A DNA stretch of 6,841 nucleotides. Source: Candidatus Aminicenantota bacterium. Its GTDB lineage: Bacteria; Acidobacteriota; Aminicenantia; UBA2199. This document shows positions 5,559 to 6,841 of this stretch, piece after piece. Numbering within the stretch: position 1 is the stretch's first letter; each line of letters opens with the position of its first letter. The notes below the pieces were generated by a model. The model did no database searches. It was not told the origin of the DNA and saw nothing but the letters and a program-made list of their open reading frames with translations. Where the stretch lies: positions 4,388,865 through 4,395,705 of the forward strand of contig CP070627.1 of assembly GCA_020355945.1 (NCBI GenBank), read 5' to 3'. The position numbers were made by a program, and so were the translations under genes.

Positions 5559-6755
5559 ATGAACATCCTGTTTATTTCTTCTTTATATCCATCCACCACG
5601 GACGCGGATGCCAGGGGTATTACTTTTGCACTGCACAGCCTGGTAAAATACTGGAACCAGGAAGGAAAGGTAATCGTGGTCCGCCCGGTTTATCTCTATT
5701 TAAGAGAATTACTGGCCCCTAAACCGGGACAACAAGTCAAAAAAACCTTTAAACGGGAAATGATTTCTCTTGATGGTGTCCGGGTTATTGTCTTTCCTAT
5801 TTTCAAGATTCCCAGGATTGCATATTTTTATTATCCCTTGTACAGGTATTTAAATAAATATTTAAAGTCTATTGGTTTTGTCCCGGATGTGGTGGTGGCC
5901 CATTACGATAAGAGTCTTCATATTGGTTACCGGTACTCGCGGAAGAGGAAACTGCCCTATGCGGCTGGTCTTCATATTACCCCCGACCTGGTGGACGATA
6001 ACCCGGCACACTTTAGCAAACGCTGTGGTAAGCTATTGGAAGCCGCTGCTGTGATTGCCTGTCGCTCCGGTTATATTTATAATAAAGTCTTAAAATGGTT
6101 TCCTGGTTACCAGGAAAAAAGTTTCATTGCTTTTTCCGGGATAGAGGAAAACCTCATTGAAGAACCGGGAGTTGGTATTAAGCGAATGAAACAATGGAAA
6201 ACCCGGGGAAAGGTTTCTATTATTTCCGTATGCAGTTTAATTGAACGGAAAAAGATCGATACCAATTTAAGGGCTTTGGCACGGTTAAAGGATAAACCGG
6301 ACTGGACTTATACGATTATTGGTGATGGAGAGGAACGCGGCCGTTTGGAAGCGTTGGCTTCTCAATTGGGTATTAAGGGACGTGTGCGGTTTAAAGGGTT
6401 AATGTCCAGGGAAGAAGTGATACAAGAGATGAAACAGTCTCATATTTTTGTATTAGTGAGTTACCTGGAAACCTTTGGCCTGGTTTATCTTGAAGCCATG
6501 GCTGTCGGGTGTATTGTTATCGGTGCTAAAGGAGAAGGGATTGACGGTGTGATTGAAGACCAAAAAAATGGTTTCCTTTCTCCTGCCGGAGAAGTAGAAC
6601 CTTTAAAAGATGTTTTAGAAACCATCATTCTCCGGTTGCCAGAGGATAAACTGGAAAATATTCTCATGAATAGTCATCAAACCATCATCCGATACACTGA
6701 TAAGAAAGCCGCTAAAAGTTATTGGCAGCATTTGGAAGATATAATTGGTAGTTAA
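5559..6755 (+). CDS. GT4-family glycosyltransferase
   Basis: A 398-residue GT-B protein. The N-terminus MNILFISSLYPS (1-12) is the classic first strand and acceptor-side loop, and PDVVVAHY at 109-116 is the strand that precedes the second loop. The linker leads to VCSLIERKKID at 224-234, the opening of the nucleotide-sugar domain, then IIGDGEE at 253-259 and VRFKGLMSREEV at 276-287. The donor motif is textbook EX7E: E304 and E312 in ETFGLVYLE, followed by AMAVG. The shape is like the teichuronic acid or exopolysaccharide GT4 proteins, and the enzyme would act at the cytoplasmic face on a lipid-linked glycan. It begins eight bases after the methyltransferase stop with only AAG immediately upstream of the ATG, so translation may depend on coupling. 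It shares fold but little obvious sequence with the other GT4, consistent with a different linkage rather than recent duplication. Confidence 0.9.
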   Translation: MNILFISSLYPSTTDADARGITFALHSLVKYWNQEGKVIVVRPVYLYLRELLAPKPGQQVKKTFKREMISLDGVRVIVFPIFKIPRIAYFYYPLYRYLNKYLKSIGFVPDVVVAHYDKSLHIGYRYSRKRKLPYAAGLHITPDLVDDNPAHFSKRCGKLLEAAAVIACRSGYIYNKVLKWFPGYQEKSFIAFSGIEENLIEEPGVGIKRMKQWKTRGKVSIISVCSLIERKKIDTNLRALARLKDKPDWTYTIIGDGEERGRLEALASQLGIKGRVRFKGLMSREEVIQEMKQSHIFVLVSYLETFGLVYLEAMAVGCIVIGAKGEGIDGVIEDQKNGFLSPAGEVEPLKDVLETIILRLPEDKLENILMNSHQTIIRYTDKKAAKSYWQHLEDIIGS

Positions 6756-6756
6756 T

Positions 6757-6788
6757 CAGTGAGTCAGTGGGTAAGTGGGTCAGCGAGT
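6757..6788 (+). repeat. Four tandem 8-base repeats
   Basis: Directly after the stop codon at 6753-6755 come four consecutive eight-base units: CAGTGAGT, CAGTGGGT, AAGTGGGT and CAGCGAGT. They differ at one to three positions and share the core AGNGRGT. This is a short non-coding microsatellite-like array, which may be part of the larger repeat-rich spacer continuing to the window end. Confidence 0.75.
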
Positions 6789-6824
6789 GGTAGTATGTCT
6801 TTAATGAGAAGTTTTTGGGAGTCC

Positions 6825-6841
6825 AGAACCCTTTTTTCAAA
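6825..6841. repeat. Probable left half of a palindrome cut by the window end
   Basis: AGAACCC followed by TTTTTT and CAAA is what the left arm and loop of a hairpin would look like, and the nearby AGTTTTTGGGAGTCC resembles the flanks of the 1-144 type of element. If the sequence continues with A-rich bases and GGGTTCT, this is a second palindromic element or a terminator for the last gene. The right half is not in the window, so this is an expectation only. Confidence 0.35.

Noticed and set aside
1..6841. tRNA, rRNA, riboswitch or phage-defence genes
   Set aside because: No cloverleaf, rRNA-like segment, known riboswitch core or defence-type domain was recognised on either strand.

Overview
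The window is a stretch of a bacterial surface-polysaccharide gene cluster. Six complete genes all lie on the + strand: a SAM methyltransferase (149-805), a PAPS-type sulfotransferase (810-1862), a multi-pass polysaccharide flippase of the Wzx/MATE-like type (2055-3530), a GT4 glycosyltransferase (3552-4709), a second SAM methyltransferase (4813-5550) and a second GT4 glycosyltransferase (5559-6755). No initiating sugar-phosphate transferase, polymerase, ligase or nucleotide-sugar synthesis gene is present, so the cluster very probably continues on both sides.

Read together, the genes fit assembly of a glycan on a membrane lipid carrier: GT4 enzymes add sugars at the inner face, the flippase moves the lipid-linked oligosaccharide across the membrane, and the sulfotransferase and methyltransferases decorate the glycan. 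A sulfated and possibly methylated exopolysaccharide or O-antigen is the most economical product, but substrate and linkage cannot be read from the sequence. Everything here looks like a variable accessory locus rather than a new enzymatic system.

The less ordinary content is between the genes. Three junctions are tight (4, 21 and 8 bases), while the others hold repetitive DNA: a 144-base element of nested GC-rich palindromes with terminal inverted repeats at 1-144, two AT-rich TTTGTGATTT/AAATTACAAA repeat elements at about 1921-1990 and 4731-4812, and a tandem 8-base repeat followed by what looks like half of another palindrome at 6757-6841. The first element ends exactly where it supplies the Shine-Dalgarno sequence of the first gene, and it can fold in two mutually exclusive ways that would hide or expose that site. 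The second AT-rich element runs right up to the start codon of the second methyltransferase, which has no visible Shine-Dalgarno sequence.

The organism is a bacterium with an AT-leaning coding composition and many dispersed intergenic repeats. A large, repeat-rich genome from an environmental or candidate-phylum lineage is plausible, but the window has no marker gene and I do not assign a taxon.
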